NCBI GenBank assembly: GCA_023665245.1
Contig: JAMPEH010000115.1
Span: 1 to 7,263, forward strand
From: Muribaculaceae bacterium
GTDB taxonomy: Bacteria > Pseudomonadota > Alphaproteobacteria > Rs-D84
Length of the DNA: 7,263 nucleotides
Direction: 5' to 3'
Shown here: positions 1 through 7,046 of the stretch, one piece after another
Layout: each line of letters starts with the position of its first letter
How positions within the stretch are numbered: the first letter of the stretch is position 1
Notes under the pieces: generated by a model
Told to the model about the DNA's origin: nothing
What the model saw: only the letters and a program-made list of their open reading frames with translations
Databases searched by the model: none
Translations under genes and position numbers: made by a program

Positions 1-78
1 CACAATCTCTCCATGCCGCAGATGAAATTCATCCTGGTTAAATTCCGTAAGCAGCTCCCATGCTTCTTCCCTTGTCAT
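1..78 (-). CDS. HD-domain hydrolase-like protein, N-terminal fragment (runs off window)
   Basis: The first 26 codons of a minus-strand gene are present; the rest lies beyond position 1. The start is an ATG at 78..76, with a strong AGGAGG nine bases upstream, so it is a real translation start. The peptide begins MTREEAWELLTEFNQDEFHL and continues RHGEIV. From memory, this acidic helix followed by FHLxH resembles the N-terminus of small HDIG/HD-domain phosphohydrolases of Clostridia, where the first histidine sits just before the HD domain proper. The catalytic HD pair itself is outside the window, so the function is an inference from the N-terminus alone. The gene follows the terminator of the ABC importer operon in the same direction and is probably a separate transcription unit, although no convincing -10 box was found in the short gap. 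Confidence 0.6.
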   Translation of the reverse strand, partial: MTREEAWELLTEFNQDEFHLRHGEIV

Positions 79-140
79 TGTATCATTCCTCCTAACATCT
101 TAATACTTCCCCATTGCTCTCTATTACTTTCAGATACAAG

Positions 141-190
141 TCAAAAGAGCCCCTGCAGGGATTATTACTGCCAAAAATCCCCGCAGGGGC
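141..190 (-). terminator. Intrinsic terminator of the ABC importer operon
   Basis: An inverted repeat with arms at 149-163 and 176-190 pairs eight bases (GCCCCTGC with GCAGGGGC), then one A/C mismatch, then six more (GGGATT with AATCCC), around a 12-base loop. Read on the minus strand, the stem is followed by TCTTTTGA, a short U-rich tract. It starts about 27 bases after the stop codon of the binding-protein gene, as expected for a rho-independent terminator ending that operon. There is no T-tract on the plus-strand side, so it acts in one direction. Confidence 0.85.
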
Positions 191-216
191 CGTTAAACCC
201 GTCGATGGCAAGCCTG

Positions 217-1077
217 CTATTCTGCCTTGGAAATGTCAACGCCAAAGTATTTCTCGGAAAGGGCGGACAGTTCGCCAGATTCCTCCAGTTCCGCGAGCGC
301 GCCATTGACAGCCTCCAGCAGGGTGGCCGTCTCCGCCCCCTTGCGGACAGGTATCGCCGCCTGGGTGGACTCCGGCGCCAGGGCAGCGATCTTAATGTCT
401 GCATCGGGATGCGCTTTCATATAGTCATAATACGTAACCTCCGCGTTCAGTGTCGCATCAATGCGGCCTGAAAGCAGCAGTTCAAATGTCTGATTCAGGT
501 CATCCACGCCAGTCACCTCGGCGCCGTACTGCTCTGCAACCTCGGCGTAGGTACTTGAAATGGTGTTTGCCGTATGCTTTCCATCCAGATCCTCCATGGA
601 GCTGATACTCTCATTGTCGCCGCTCACGATCACCGCCGTGCGGTTATAGGCATAGGGCGTCGAAAAATCATACTTTTCCGCGCGCTCCTCGGTGATATCC
701 ACACCGTTCACCATAATGTCGTACCGGCCAGAATCCAGCCCCGCAAGCAGACCGTCCCATTCGCCCTCCACGAATTTTGCCTCCACTCCCAGCTTCTCGG
801 CGATCCGCTGTGCGATCTCCACATCATATCCCACCAGGACATCACTCTCGTCATGGTACGTCCACGGCGCCCATGTCCCCTCCATTGCCACCACGATTTC
901 CCCGCGCTCTTTGATCTGTGCCAGCAGGTCAGCACTTTCCGCGGTCTCTGTCCCGGCTTCACTTTCCGCCACAGAAGACGCTTCATCCACCGGGCTGTTG
1001 TCCTTACCACAGCCTGTCAGCGCACAGGCAGATAACATCGTGCACGCCATCAAAATTCCCATCATTTTCTTTTTCAT
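217..1077 (-). CDS. Amino-acid ABC transporter substrate-binding lipoprotein (cystine/polar amino acid type)
   Basis: A 286-residue solute-binding protein of family 3 (SBP_bac_3). It captures an amino acid outside the membrane and delivers it to the permease encoded upstream in the same operon. The N-terminus is a lipoprotein signal: MKKK, a hydrophobic stretch, then LTGC with the lipidated cysteine at residue 23. A second possible lipobox, LSAC, lies at 15-18. After a Ser/Glu-rich linker (about 24-48), the mature domain starts near residue 50 with GEIVVAMEGTWAPWTY, followed by GYDVEIAQRIAEKLGVEAKF and then DITEERAEKYDFSTPY. This order and wording resemble FliY/TcyA cystine-binding proteins, so cystine is the favoured ligand, but other polar amino acids are possible. 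The ATG at 1077 was chosen over an upstream in-frame extension because AAGGAG lies seven bases before it and the signal peptide starts there. The ribosome site overlaps the ATPase stop codon; the genes are four bases apart, suggesting coupled translation. Confidence 0.93.
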   Translation of the reverse strand: MKKKMMGILMACTMLSACALTGCGKDNSPVDEASSVAESEAGTETAESADLLAQIKERGEIVVAMEGTWAPWTYHDESDVLVGYDVEIAQRIAEKLGVEAKFVEGEWDGLLAGLDSGRYDIMVNGVDITEERAEKYDFSTPYAYNRTAVIVSGDNESISSMEDLDGKHTANTISSTYAEVAEQYGAEVTGVDDLNQTFELLLSGRIDATLNAEVTYYDYMKAHPDADIKIAALAPESTQAAIPVRKGAETATLLEAVNGALAELEESGELSALSEKYFGVDISKAE

Positions 1078-1081
1078 AACG

Positions 1082-1837
1082 CTACTCCTTATCACTCTTT
1101 TTGTTTTCGGTAAAATTTGCCAAAAATGCTTTTGTCCGTTCTTCCCTCGGATTGTTGAAAAACGCTTCCGCGCGCTCCTGCTCCACAATGACGCCGCCCT
1201 CCATAAAGATCACATGGCTGGACACATTGCGGGCAAACCCCATCTCGTGCGTGACCACCAGCATCGTCATTCCCTCGTCCGCCAGCTGGCGCATGACGGA
1301 AAGCACCTCCCCCGTGAGTTCCGGATCCAGTGCGGAAGTGGGCTCGTCAAAATAAATAATCTCAGGCTCCGTGGCAATGGCCCTGGCAATCGCCACGCGC
1401 TGTTGCTGCCCTCCCGAAAGCTGGTAGGGATAATAGTCATACCTGTCTGAAAGCCCCACTTTATCCAATGCTTTCCGCGCCGTTTCCCCCGCCTGATTTT
1501 TGGGAATCCTCCTGGCGACTACCAGTCCCTCCATCACGTTCTGGATCGCGGTCTTATTGAGAAAGAGGTTGTAGTTCTGAAACACAAAGGCCGTCTTCTT
1601 TCTCAGGGAGCGCACATTCTTTTTGGAAATGCTGTCCATCTGGAAAGTATCGCCATCAAAGACCATGGTTCCGGCATCCGCGGACTCCAAAAAATTAAGG
1701 CACCTTAACAGGGTGGTTTTCCCGCTTCCGCTTGGTCCTAAAATTGCCACCACGTCCCCCTGCTTTACGTCCAGGTCGATGCCCTTCAGAACCTGCAGCG
1801 CGCCAAAGGATTTTTTTATCCCGCGTATTTCCAGCAT
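1082..1837 (-). CDS. Amino-acid ABC transporter ATP-binding protein
   Basis: A 251-residue ATPase that powers amino-acid import, working as a dimer on the cytoplasmic face of the permease. All nucleotide-binding motifs are intact: Walker [10 protein letters not shown] (34-42), Q-loop Gln87, signature LSGGQ (140-144), Walker B IIYFDE (160-165), D-loop SALD (168-171) and switch His197. The stretch [20 protein letters not shown] after the Q-loop, and the basic [12 protein letters not shown] before it, are like the TcyN/TcyC/GlnQ polar amino acid ATPases, with TcyN (cystine) closest by memory. The ATG at 1837 is preferred because GGAGGTGA ends a suitable distance upstream. A GTG at 1843, two codons earlier, would overlap the permease stop as GTGA but sits only three bases from GGAGG. 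The gene lies two bases after the permease stop and four bases before the binding-protein start, so the three are clearly one operon. Confidence 0.95.
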   Translation of the reverse strand: MLEIRGIKKSFGALQVLKGIDLDVKQGDVVAILGPSGSGKTTLLRCLNFLESADAGTMVFDGDTFQMDSISKKNVRSLRKKTAFVFQNYNLFLNKTAIQNVMEGLVVARRIPKNQAGETARKALDKVGLSDRYDYYPYQLSGGQQQRVAIARAIATEPEIIYFDEPTSALDPELTGEVLSVMRQLADEGMTMLVVTHEMGFARNVSSHVIFMEGGVIVEQERAEAFFNNPREERTKAFLANFTENKKSDKE

Positions 1838-1839
1838 GC

Positions 1840-2520
1840 TCACTCACCTCCCTTTTTTGTATGGGTATTCAGACGCCTTTCCCCCACGCGCTGCAGACCG
1901 GTGAGCAGGGTGGAAAAAAGCAGGTAGATCAGTCCCACTTCCATGTACAGAAGCAGGGGTTCATAGGTCCGGGCCACAATCCGCTGTGTCACCATGAACA
2001 TCTCCGTCACCGTGATGTTCGCGGCCAGGGAAGTGTCTTTCACCATAGCAATCAGCGAATTGGACAGGGGCGGGAACGCGGTGCGCATGGCCTGTGGCAG
2101 GATAATACGCCTGATGATCTGCAGGTAGGTCATTCCGGCGCAGTACCCTGCTTCCAGCTGTCCTGTGGGGACAGCCTCCAGTGCCGCCCGGACCGTCTCC
2201 GCACAGTAAGCGCCCTCATTGAGCGCGAACACCAGGACAGCCGCCGGAAACGGCTCAATGAGAATCCCCACATTCGGAAGCCCGTAAAACACCACAAACA
2301 GCTGCACGAGAAGCGGCGTCCCGCGGAACACCCAGATATAGAACCTTGCCAGCTGTTTCAGCACTTTCACGTTGGCAAACTGCACCAGTGCCATACAGAC
2401 GGCGATCACAAGCGCCATGGAAAAAGCTATGACCGTGAGCGGAATCGTCATGGTCAGGCCCGGCAGTAAAATTTTCCAGAACGAATCCGCAAAAAGGCTC
2501 CATAGTTTTCCATCCATCAT
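1840..2520 (-). CDS. Amino-acid ABC transporter permease (HisM/TcyL-like)
   Basis: A polar amino-acid importer membrane subunit of 226 residues. It has several hydrophobic segments starting with the helix at [20 protein letters not shown], and the family signature [20 protein letters not shown] just after it. The cytoplasmic EAA loop that contacts the ATPase reads [20 protein letters not shown], with the conserved Gly and the IxLP end. The ATG at 2520 is chosen because AAGGA lies eight bases before it. An in-frame ATG at 2556 would add 12 residues (MGKKIRMGRMDI) but has only a weak AGGGA, so it is the alternative start. It is the first gene of the operon, followed two bases later by the ATPase; one permease gene implies a homodimeric channel. 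Substrate is inferred from its partners. Confidence 0.92.
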   Translation of the reverse strand: MMDGKLWSLFADSFWKILLPGLTMTIPLTVIAFSMALVIAVCMALVQFANVKVLKQLARFYIWVFRGTPLLVQLFVVFYGLPNVGILIEPFPAAVLVFALNEGAYCAETVRAALEAVPTGQLEAGYCAGMTYLQIIRRIILPQAMRTAFPPLSNSLIAMVKDTSLAANITVTEMFMVTQRIVARTYEPLLLYMEVGLIYLLFSTLLTGLQRVGERRLNTHTKKGGE

Positions 2521-2615
2521 TATGTCCATCCTTCCCATCCGTATTTTCTTTCCCATGATGCTGTCCCTGCATCCAATCCAGTATGTATTTACTGCAGAAA
2601 CACATTCCGAAATCT

Positions 2616-2644
2616 AGTATAAACCAGAAAAACGCAAATAACAA
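2616..2644 (-). promoter_or_regulatory. Promoter of the ABC importer operon
   Basis: On the minus strand, a -35 box TTGTTA (2644..2639, four of six consensus bases) and a -10 box TATACT (2621..2616, five of six) are separated by exactly 17 bases. Transcription would start near 2609, leaving a leader of about 90 bases before the permease ATG at 2520. No riboswitch or T-box fold was recognised in the leader, and no clear operator palindrome was seen. Confidence 0.6.
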
Positions 2645-2667
2645 GTGCCATATTGGTTCCACATCAA

Positions 2668-2790
2668 TTAAGAGGCGCTGCTGTCCGGCGTTTTATCCCA
2701 CTTCAGTTCAAGCACCATTGCCGGTTTTGATTGGCCAGAATTTTGGATCATTTTCGCGACTGCCGGTGTAACAGCGCAGGAAGCCCACTT
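2668..2790 (-). pseudogene. Remnant of an AAA-ATPase-like/PD-(D/E)XK nuclease family gene (C-terminal motif only)
   Basis: Directly after the MATE stop codon, and in the same frame, 40 sense codons are open until TAA at 2670..2668. The second half reads NSGQSKPAMVLELKWDKTPD. This closely matches, from memory, the nuclease motif of DUF1703/PDDEXK_9 proteins (typically KPALVVELKWxKxAxxAIxQI), where the ExK pair is part of the catalytic centre. Upstream and downstream parts of that family (the AAA-like domain and the rest of the nuclease fold after ELKWDK) are missing, and there is no ribosome site, so this is a dead fragment rather than a gene. Such genes are abundant and often multicopy in Lachnospiraceae. 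A chance resemblance cannot be excluded, but codon use in this frame is gene-like. Confidence 0.5.
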
Positions 2791-4164
2791 TCAGACATTC
2801 CTGTCTCCGCCTCTCGAAAGCTCCGGAAATATCATGTGAACCATTGCGATAAAGCAGGCGCTTCCCCCCAGAAGATTGGAGACCGGCTCCGCGATAAATA
2901 CCCCTTTTGCACCGAGATTCCACAGGCGTGGCAGCAAGAGCGTCAGCGGAACCACGATGATCACCTTGCGGAGCAGGGAAAAGAAAATCGCCTGCCGCTT
3001 CTTGTTGAGGGATTTGAACACGGTCTGCCCACTGTACTGCAGCGCCTGAAAGATAAATGCAAAAAAGTAAATATGCAGCGCAGGTACCGCAACCGTCAGG
3101 AGGGAGGCATCACTATTGAAAATTCCAATAAACATTTCAGGCAGCCGTAAAATAAGCACCCAGACCAGCGCAGTATAGGCAATCGCGGACACGGTGACGA
3201 CACGGATCGCCTTTTTAACATTATCATACCTCCTCGCGCCATAATTATAGCTTATGACCGGGGACGCGCCGTCAGTGATTGCCAGCACCGGGGTATCCAG
3301 GATCTGGCGCACGGAATTGATGATTGTCATGGCAGAGACATAGACATCCCCGCCGAAAGCCCCGAGCATCCTGTTGCATGCAATCTGCACCAGACTGTTC
3401 GTGCACTGCATCACAAAACTGGCGCTCCCCAGCCCGATGATGTCCAGAACGCGGCTTTTACTCAGGGAAGGCCTCTTTTTCAGCCTGAGGCGCAGTTCTG
3501 CCCTGCCTCCCGTCAGGAAACGCATGACAAACACCGCCGACATAATCTGGGAGCAGATCGTGGCCCACGCTGCCCCCCGCACGCCGAGACCAAGGGCAAA
3601 TATAAAAACCGGATCTAAAATTATATTTGCGACAGCCCCGAGAAAAACGGTGGTCATCCCTACATTGGCAAAACCCTGGGAATTGATAAAGGGATTCATC
3701 CCCAGAGCAATCATGGAAAATATGGTTCCCATTAAATAAATGCGCATATACGGCAAAGCATACGGCAGCGTCGTTTCAGACGCCCCAAACAAGGTCAGGA
3801 CCGGGCCGCAGAAAACGCTTCCCAGAACTGTCAGGATTCCCCCAGTTATCACAAGCAGGTAAAAAGAAGTGTTCATAATCTCCTCCGCTTCTTCCTGATT
3901 GCCGCACCCCCGTTGAATGGAACAAAGCGGCGCGCCACCCGCACCGTACAGGTTCGTGAAGGCTGTAATCAGGGAGATAAACGGAAAACACAGGCCTACA
4001 CCCCCCAGTGCGAGAAGTCCTTCCCCGGGAATTCTCCCTATGTATATTCGGTCCACAATGTTGTACATCAGGTTTAGGACCTGAGCCACTAACATGGGGG
4101 CTGCCACCCGGACGATATTCTGCGTGACATTTCCCTTGGAAAAATCAACTTGCCTTGCCTGCAT
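2791..4164 (-). CDS. MATE family efflux transporter (first of a divergent pair)
   Basis: A 457-residue membrane exporter of the multidrug and toxic compound extrusion family, of usual full length (12 predicted membrane helices in two six-helix lobes). These proteins expel cationic drugs or metabolites in exchange for Na+ or H+. The start region FSKGNVTQNIVRVAAPMLVA followed by MYNIVDRIYIGRIPGEGLLA is the classic N-lobe helix 1 to 2 pattern, with the Asp of NIVD. The repeat in the C-lobe begins near SASFVMQCTNSLVQIACNRM. It resembles MepA/DinF-like clostridial MATEs; substrate cannot be told from sequence. The ATG at 4164 fits the family N-terminus, but its ribosome site is weak: AAGGG sits about 12 bases upstream. 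It is divergent to the second MATE gene and is followed immediately by a nuclease-gene fragment and the ABC operon promoter; no clear terminator was found after it. Confidence 0.93.
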   Translation of the reverse strand: MQARQVDFSKGNVTQNIVRVAAPMLVAQVLNLMYNIVDRIYIGRIPGEGLLALGGVGLCFPFISLITAFTNLYGAGGAPLCSIQRGCGNQEEAEEIMNTSFYLLVITGGILTVLGSVFCGPVLTLFGASETTLPYALPYMRIYLMGTIFSMIALGMNPFINSQGFANVGMTTVFLGAVANIILDPVFIFALGLGVRGAAWATICSQIMSAVFVMRFLTGGRAELRLRLKKRPSLSKSRVLDIIGLGSASFVMQCTNSLVQIACNRMLGAFGGDVYVSAMTIINSVRQILDTPVLAITDGASPVISYNYGARRYDNVKKAIRVVTVSAIAYTALVWVLILRLPEMFIGIFNSDASLLTVAVPALHIYFFAFIFQALQYSGQTVFKSLNKKRQAIFFSLLRKVIIVVPLTLLLPRLWNLGAKGVFIAEPVSNLLGGSACFIAMVHMIFPELSRGGDRNV

Positions 4165-4270
4165 TTTTTAATCTATCCCTTCCATAATACCAATAACCCG
4201 ATAATTTGCCGATGCCGCCAAAACCTTCGTCCTCATAGATTTCACAAATCTTAACCGGTTTAGCTTAACT

Positions 4271-4300
4271 ATTATAACATAATACTTTCTATTTCTACAA
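4271..4300 (-). promoter_or_regulatory. Promoter of the minus-strand MATE gene (extended -10)
   Basis: On the minus strand a perfect -10 box TATAAT (4276..4271) is preceded by TG and one base (TGTTATAAT), the extended -10 pattern, which often works with a weak -35. The best -35 is TTGTAG (4300..4295), 18 bases upstream and only three of six consensus. The start point would be near 4264, giving a leader of about 100 bases before the ATG at 4164. Confidence 0.55.
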
Positions 4301-4318
4301 GAATTTTGCATTTACCTA

Positions 4319-4346
4319 TGGACATTTCTTTAATAAGTGATAAGAT
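4319..4346 (+). promoter_or_regulatory. Weak candidate promoter of the plus-strand MATE gene
   Basis: TGGACA (4319-4324, five of six to TTGACA) and TAAGAT (4341-4346, four of six to TATAAT) are 16 bases apart, about 45 bases before the start codon. Spacing and -10 are not ideal. A perfect TTGACA at 4353-4358 exists but has no -10 box at a suitable distance before the start codon. Confidence 0.3.
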
Positions 4347-4392
4347 AAGGATTTGACAAAGATGATTTTATAAAAAATTGAGGAGCAATATT

Positions 4393-5823
4393 ATGAACGG
4401 TGCGAAATTATTCAAGAACCTGAATGGCACAAAGGACATGACGGACGGCAAACCGGTCAGGCTGATCCTGGAGTTTGGACTACCGCTGCTGTTCGGCCTG
4501 ATCTTCCAGCAGATGTACAATATGGTGGACTCGATCATCGTCGGCCAGAAACTTGGCGTGGATGCGCTGGCGGCAGTCGGCTCCACGGGTTCCATCAACT
4601 TTATGATACTGGGATTCTGCATCGGCGTGTGCAACGGCTTTGCGATCCCTGTGGCACAGGCCTTTGGCGCAAAGGATTTTCCCAGCTTAAAAAAATATAT
4701 CACAAACGGCGCCATGACAGCGGTTGTGTTTGCCGCGGTCATGACCGTAGCCGTGGGGATATTCACCAGACGGATCCTGACCGTCATGAACACGCCGGAA
4801 GCGATACTGGATCAGGCATATTCCTACATATTTACCATTTTCATGGGGATCCCGGCCGCGTTTCTCTACAACATGGTATCCGCCATCCTGCGCTCGCTCG
4901 GCGACAGCGTGACACCCGTCATCTTTCTGGTTTTTTCATCCGTGTTAAATATCGTGCTGGACCTTTTACTGGTGGCGCCCCTCGGCGTCCGCGGTGCGGG
5001 ACTTGCGACGGTGACCTCGCAGGCAGTTTCGGGCATTATCTGCCTGCTGTACATGGTCAAAAAATACCAGTCCCTCTCGTTCCGGAAGGAAGACTGGCAT
5101 TTCAGCGGCAGCCATGTGGCAAGATTGTGCGGGATGGGCGTGCCGATGGGACTGCAGTACTCGGTCACGGCAATCGGGAGCGTCATCCTGCAGACGGCAG
5201 TCAACTCCATGGGGGAAGTGGTTGTTGCCTCCGTGACAGCAGGGAGCAGGATCAGCATGCTCGCATGCTGCCCGTTTGACGCAATGGGTTCCACAATGGC
5301 AACCTACGGCGGCCAGAATGTCGGCGCCAAACGGCTTGACAGGGTGGACAAAGGCTTAAAGGACTGCGTGAAGCTAGGAATCACATACGCAGCCGCGGCC
5401 TTCCTGTTCATGCTCGTGTTTGGAAAGAAACTGGCGCTGCTGTTCCTCGACAATCCCACGGATGAGATCATCACCCATATTTACCAGTTTGTGCTTGCAA
5501 ACTCTGCGGCATATATTCTGCTCGCGCTGGTAAATACTGTCCGTTTTATGATACAAGGATTGGGATTTTCGACGTTTGCAATCCTCGCGGGCGTTGCGGA
5601 GATGACCGCGAGGGGGGTCGCGGGATTCATCCTGGTGCCGCGCTTCGGATATCACTGTGTCATTCTGGCAAATCCGCTCGCGTGGCTGTTTGCGGATGCT
5701 TTTCTGATACCGGCGTACCTGCACGTGATGAAAAAACTTCGGGCACAGATATCATCAAACGGTTCACCCCGCCGCATCCGCCTTCAATATCCACAATGCG
5801 TACCCGGCCGAAAGAACACATAA
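4393..5823 (+). CDS. MATE family efflux transporter (second of the divergent pair)
   Basis: A 476-residue MATE exporter, the only plus-strand gene in the window. After a polar N-terminus (about 25 residues) the sequence LILEFGLPLLFGLIFQQMYN followed by MVDSIIVGQKLGVDALAAVG is a hallmark of the clostridial MATE group. Other family landmarks are LRSLGDSVTPVIFLVFSSVL, then LNIVLDLLLVAPLGVRGAGL in the N-lobe, and YGGQNVGAKRLDRVDKGL in the C-lobe. The ATG at 4393 is chosen because AGGAG lies seven bases upstream; a TTG at 4378 overlaps that ribosome site. The two exporters differ clearly from each other, so they are not a recent tandem duplication. The last 19 codons (SPRRIRLQYPQCVPGRKNT) are antisense to the end of the CPBP gene and look unlike a normal MATE C-terminus, which would be expected to end near MKKLRAQI. 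The real stop may have been lost by a past rearrangement. Confidence 0.93.
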   Translation: MNGAKLFKNLNGTKDMTDGKPVRLILEFGLPLLFGLIFQQMYNMVDSIIVGQKLGVDALAAVGSTGSINFMILGFCIGVCNGFAIPVAQAFGAKDFPSLKKYITNGAMTAVVFAAVMTVAVGIFTRRILTVMNTPEAILDQAYSYIFTIFMGIPAAFLYNMVSAILRSLGDSVTPVIFLVFSSVLNIVLDLLLVAPLGVRGAGLATVTSQAVSGIICLLYMVKKYQSLSFRKEDWHFSGSHVARLCGMGVPMGLQYSVTAIGSVILQTAVNSMGEVVVASVTAGSRISMLACCPFDAMGSTMATYGGQNVGAKRLDRVDKGLKDCVKLGITYAAAAFLFMLVFGKKLALLFLDNPTDEIITHIYQFVLANSAAYILLALVNTVRFMIQGLGFSTFAILAGVAEMTARGVAGFILVPRFGYHCVILANPLAWLFADAFLIPAYLHVMKKLRAQISSNGSPRRIRLQYPQCVPGRKNT

Positions 5824-6477
5824 CACAGCGGCGGTAACGATATCAAACACCTGCGAGTCATGGACGGCAAATATGCTCAGTGAATTTACAACACCATGCG
5901 CAATGATACACGGCACAAGACTTTTTCCCTTGTAAAAAATAATGGTGAGGAGAAAACCGATTGCCGTCGCATAACAGATCTGCAAAAGCGTAAGCAGTAC
6001 TTCCGCACCGTTCAGCAGATTCACAATATGTCCAATCCCAAAAGTAACGCTCGCAACCAAAACCGCCTTTTTCACACTGTTTTTGCAAAGCGCCTTAAAA
6101 AGGAAACCGCGAAAGACAATCTCCTCGATAAACCCTACACACAACATGCTCAGGATATAAAGTACGGTTTCCAGGACAGAAACATTCATTGTAGCGCCGT
6201 TCCACAAATTGACGCTCATGATCAGGAGCAGCGGGACAAAATACAGATAATCCTTCCAGTTCCCCCGGAATGGACACAGTCCGTATTTTCCCGACAAGCC
6301 CTGCCCCCTGATCCAGCAGAACAGAAACAGCGCCATAACGATACCCGCCGGGGCAGTGACCACTTTTTTAATCCCCAGGGAACCGGAGAACTGATCCGCC
6401 ACACTGAACAAAACGACATAGGCAATAATCCAAAACAGAGAAAACTTCAGCTCACTCTTCTCATACAATTTCTTCAT
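5764..6477 (-). CDS. CPBP family intramembrane glutamic endopeptidase
   Basis: A 237-residue multi-helix membrane protease (CAAX protease and bacteriocin-processing, Abi/CPBP family). It has the full catalytic set: motif 1 EEIVFR with Glu118, Glu119 and Arg123; motif 2 FGIGH with Phe146 and His150; motif 3 HGVVN with His194 and Asn198. About seven hydrophobic segments are visible, starting at residues 12-30. In bacteria such proteins process peptides, confer self-immunity to bacteriocins, or handle membrane substrates; the target here is unknown. The ATG at 6477 has an excellent AGGAGG nine bases upstream, inside the end of the TetR gene. The start overlaps that gene by 17 bases, so the two are co-transcribed and probably translationally coupled. 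The 3' end overlaps the convergent MATE gene by 60 bases. Confidence 0.93.
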   Translation of the reverse strand: MKKLYEKSELKFSLFWIIAYVVLFSVADQFSGSLGIKKVVTAPAGIVMALFLFCWIRGQGLSGKYGLCPFRGNWKDYLYFVPLLLIMSVNLWNGATMNVSVLETVLYILSMLCVGFIEEIVFRGFLFKALCKNSVKKAVLVASVTFGIGHIVNLLNGAEVLLTLLQICYATAIGFLLTIIFYKGKSLVPCIIAHGVVNSLSIFAVHDSQVFDIVTAAVLCVLSAGYALWILKADAAG

Positions 6478-7045
6478 CTTTTATTTCCTCCTGCAGCGCC
6501 AGCACAGCCCCGCGATAGACACGCCCCAGATGGGTGGCAATAACAGTTTCATCAAATTCCAGGGAATTATTGGCAATGATACTCGCGTACCCGTGGACAA
6601 ACAGGGCGAGTGTCAGGAAAACCTCCTTGGTCTGCTTCCCATCCAGCTTCATTTCCTCCTGCATCGCCGAAAGGACAGGTTTCAGCTCCCCGGAATCTAT
6701 CATCTGGAGCACGCTGTTTTCGACCGCAAATCCCGACTGGAACAGGAACCGGAACAGATTGGGCTCCGTCACCGCAAAACGGATATAGTTCAGCCCGATC
6801 CCAGGCATGACATCCTCCTGCGGGCTGACATTCATCAGGTACTCTGTGTGGTACCTGTCCAGTTTCACGTACACTGCCCGCTTCATATCCTCGATCGTCG
6901 CAAAATGATACATGACTGGCTGCGTGGAACAGCCGAGCTTTTTTGCGACCGTGCGCGCGTTGACATTCTCTGCCCCTTCGGCACGTGTGATCTCAAAAGC
7001 GGCGTCAATCACCATCGCTTTTGTAATTTTTGCTTTTGGCGGCAT
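6461..7045 (-). CDS. TetR/AcrR family transcriptional regulator
   Basis: A 194-residue one-component regulator. The N-terminal DNA-binding domain (about residues 6-55) follows the TetR pattern: helix 1 ITKAMVIDAAFEITRAEG, then the helix-turn-helix VNARTVAKKLGCSTQPVMYH with the recognition helix around 40-47. The C-terminal part (about 75-190), containing EPNLFRFLFQSGF, is an all-helical ligand-binding and dimer domain; it looks like the WHG type, though this is from memory. The ATG at 7045 has GGGAGGG six bases upstream. It is the first gene of a two-gene operon with the CPBP protease and sits directly behind a long palindrome with a consensus promoter, so autorepression of this operon is the simplest prediction. 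Whether it also controls the nearby exporters is unknown; no copy of the palindrome was seen at their promoters. Confidence 0.93.
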   Translation of the reverse strand: MPPKAKITKAMVIDAAFEITRAEGAENVNARTVAKKLGCSTQPVMYHFATIEDMKRAVYVKLDRYHTEYLMNVSPQEDVMPGIGLNYIRFAVTEPNLFRFLFQSGFAVENSVLQMIDSGELKPVLSAMQEEMKLDGKQTKEVFLTLALFVHGYASIIANNSLEFDETVIATHLGRVYRGAVLALQEEIKDEEIV

Positions 7046-7046
7046 G

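Noticed and set aside
141..146. TTGACT on the minus strand just after the terminator stem, a possible -35 for the HD-like gene
   Set aside because: No -10-like hexamer occurs at 16-18 bases, and the sequence is part of the terminator tail.
2557..2615. Leader of the importer operon as a riboswitch or T-box
   Set aside because: The leader is short, with no terminator-antiterminator pair and no recognisable T-box or other conserved motif.
2255..2662. A long minus-strand frame overlapping the permease start, with a hydrophobic beginning
   Set aside because: It lies in a different frame over the well-supported permease gene, has His- and Asp-rich shadow composition, and has no ribosome site; the leader part is AT-rich spacer.
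4353..4374. Perfect TTGACA with a nearby TATAAA before the plus-strand MATE gene
   Set aside because: The two boxes are only 10 bases apart, too close for a promoter, and no -10 box lies at 16-18 bases.
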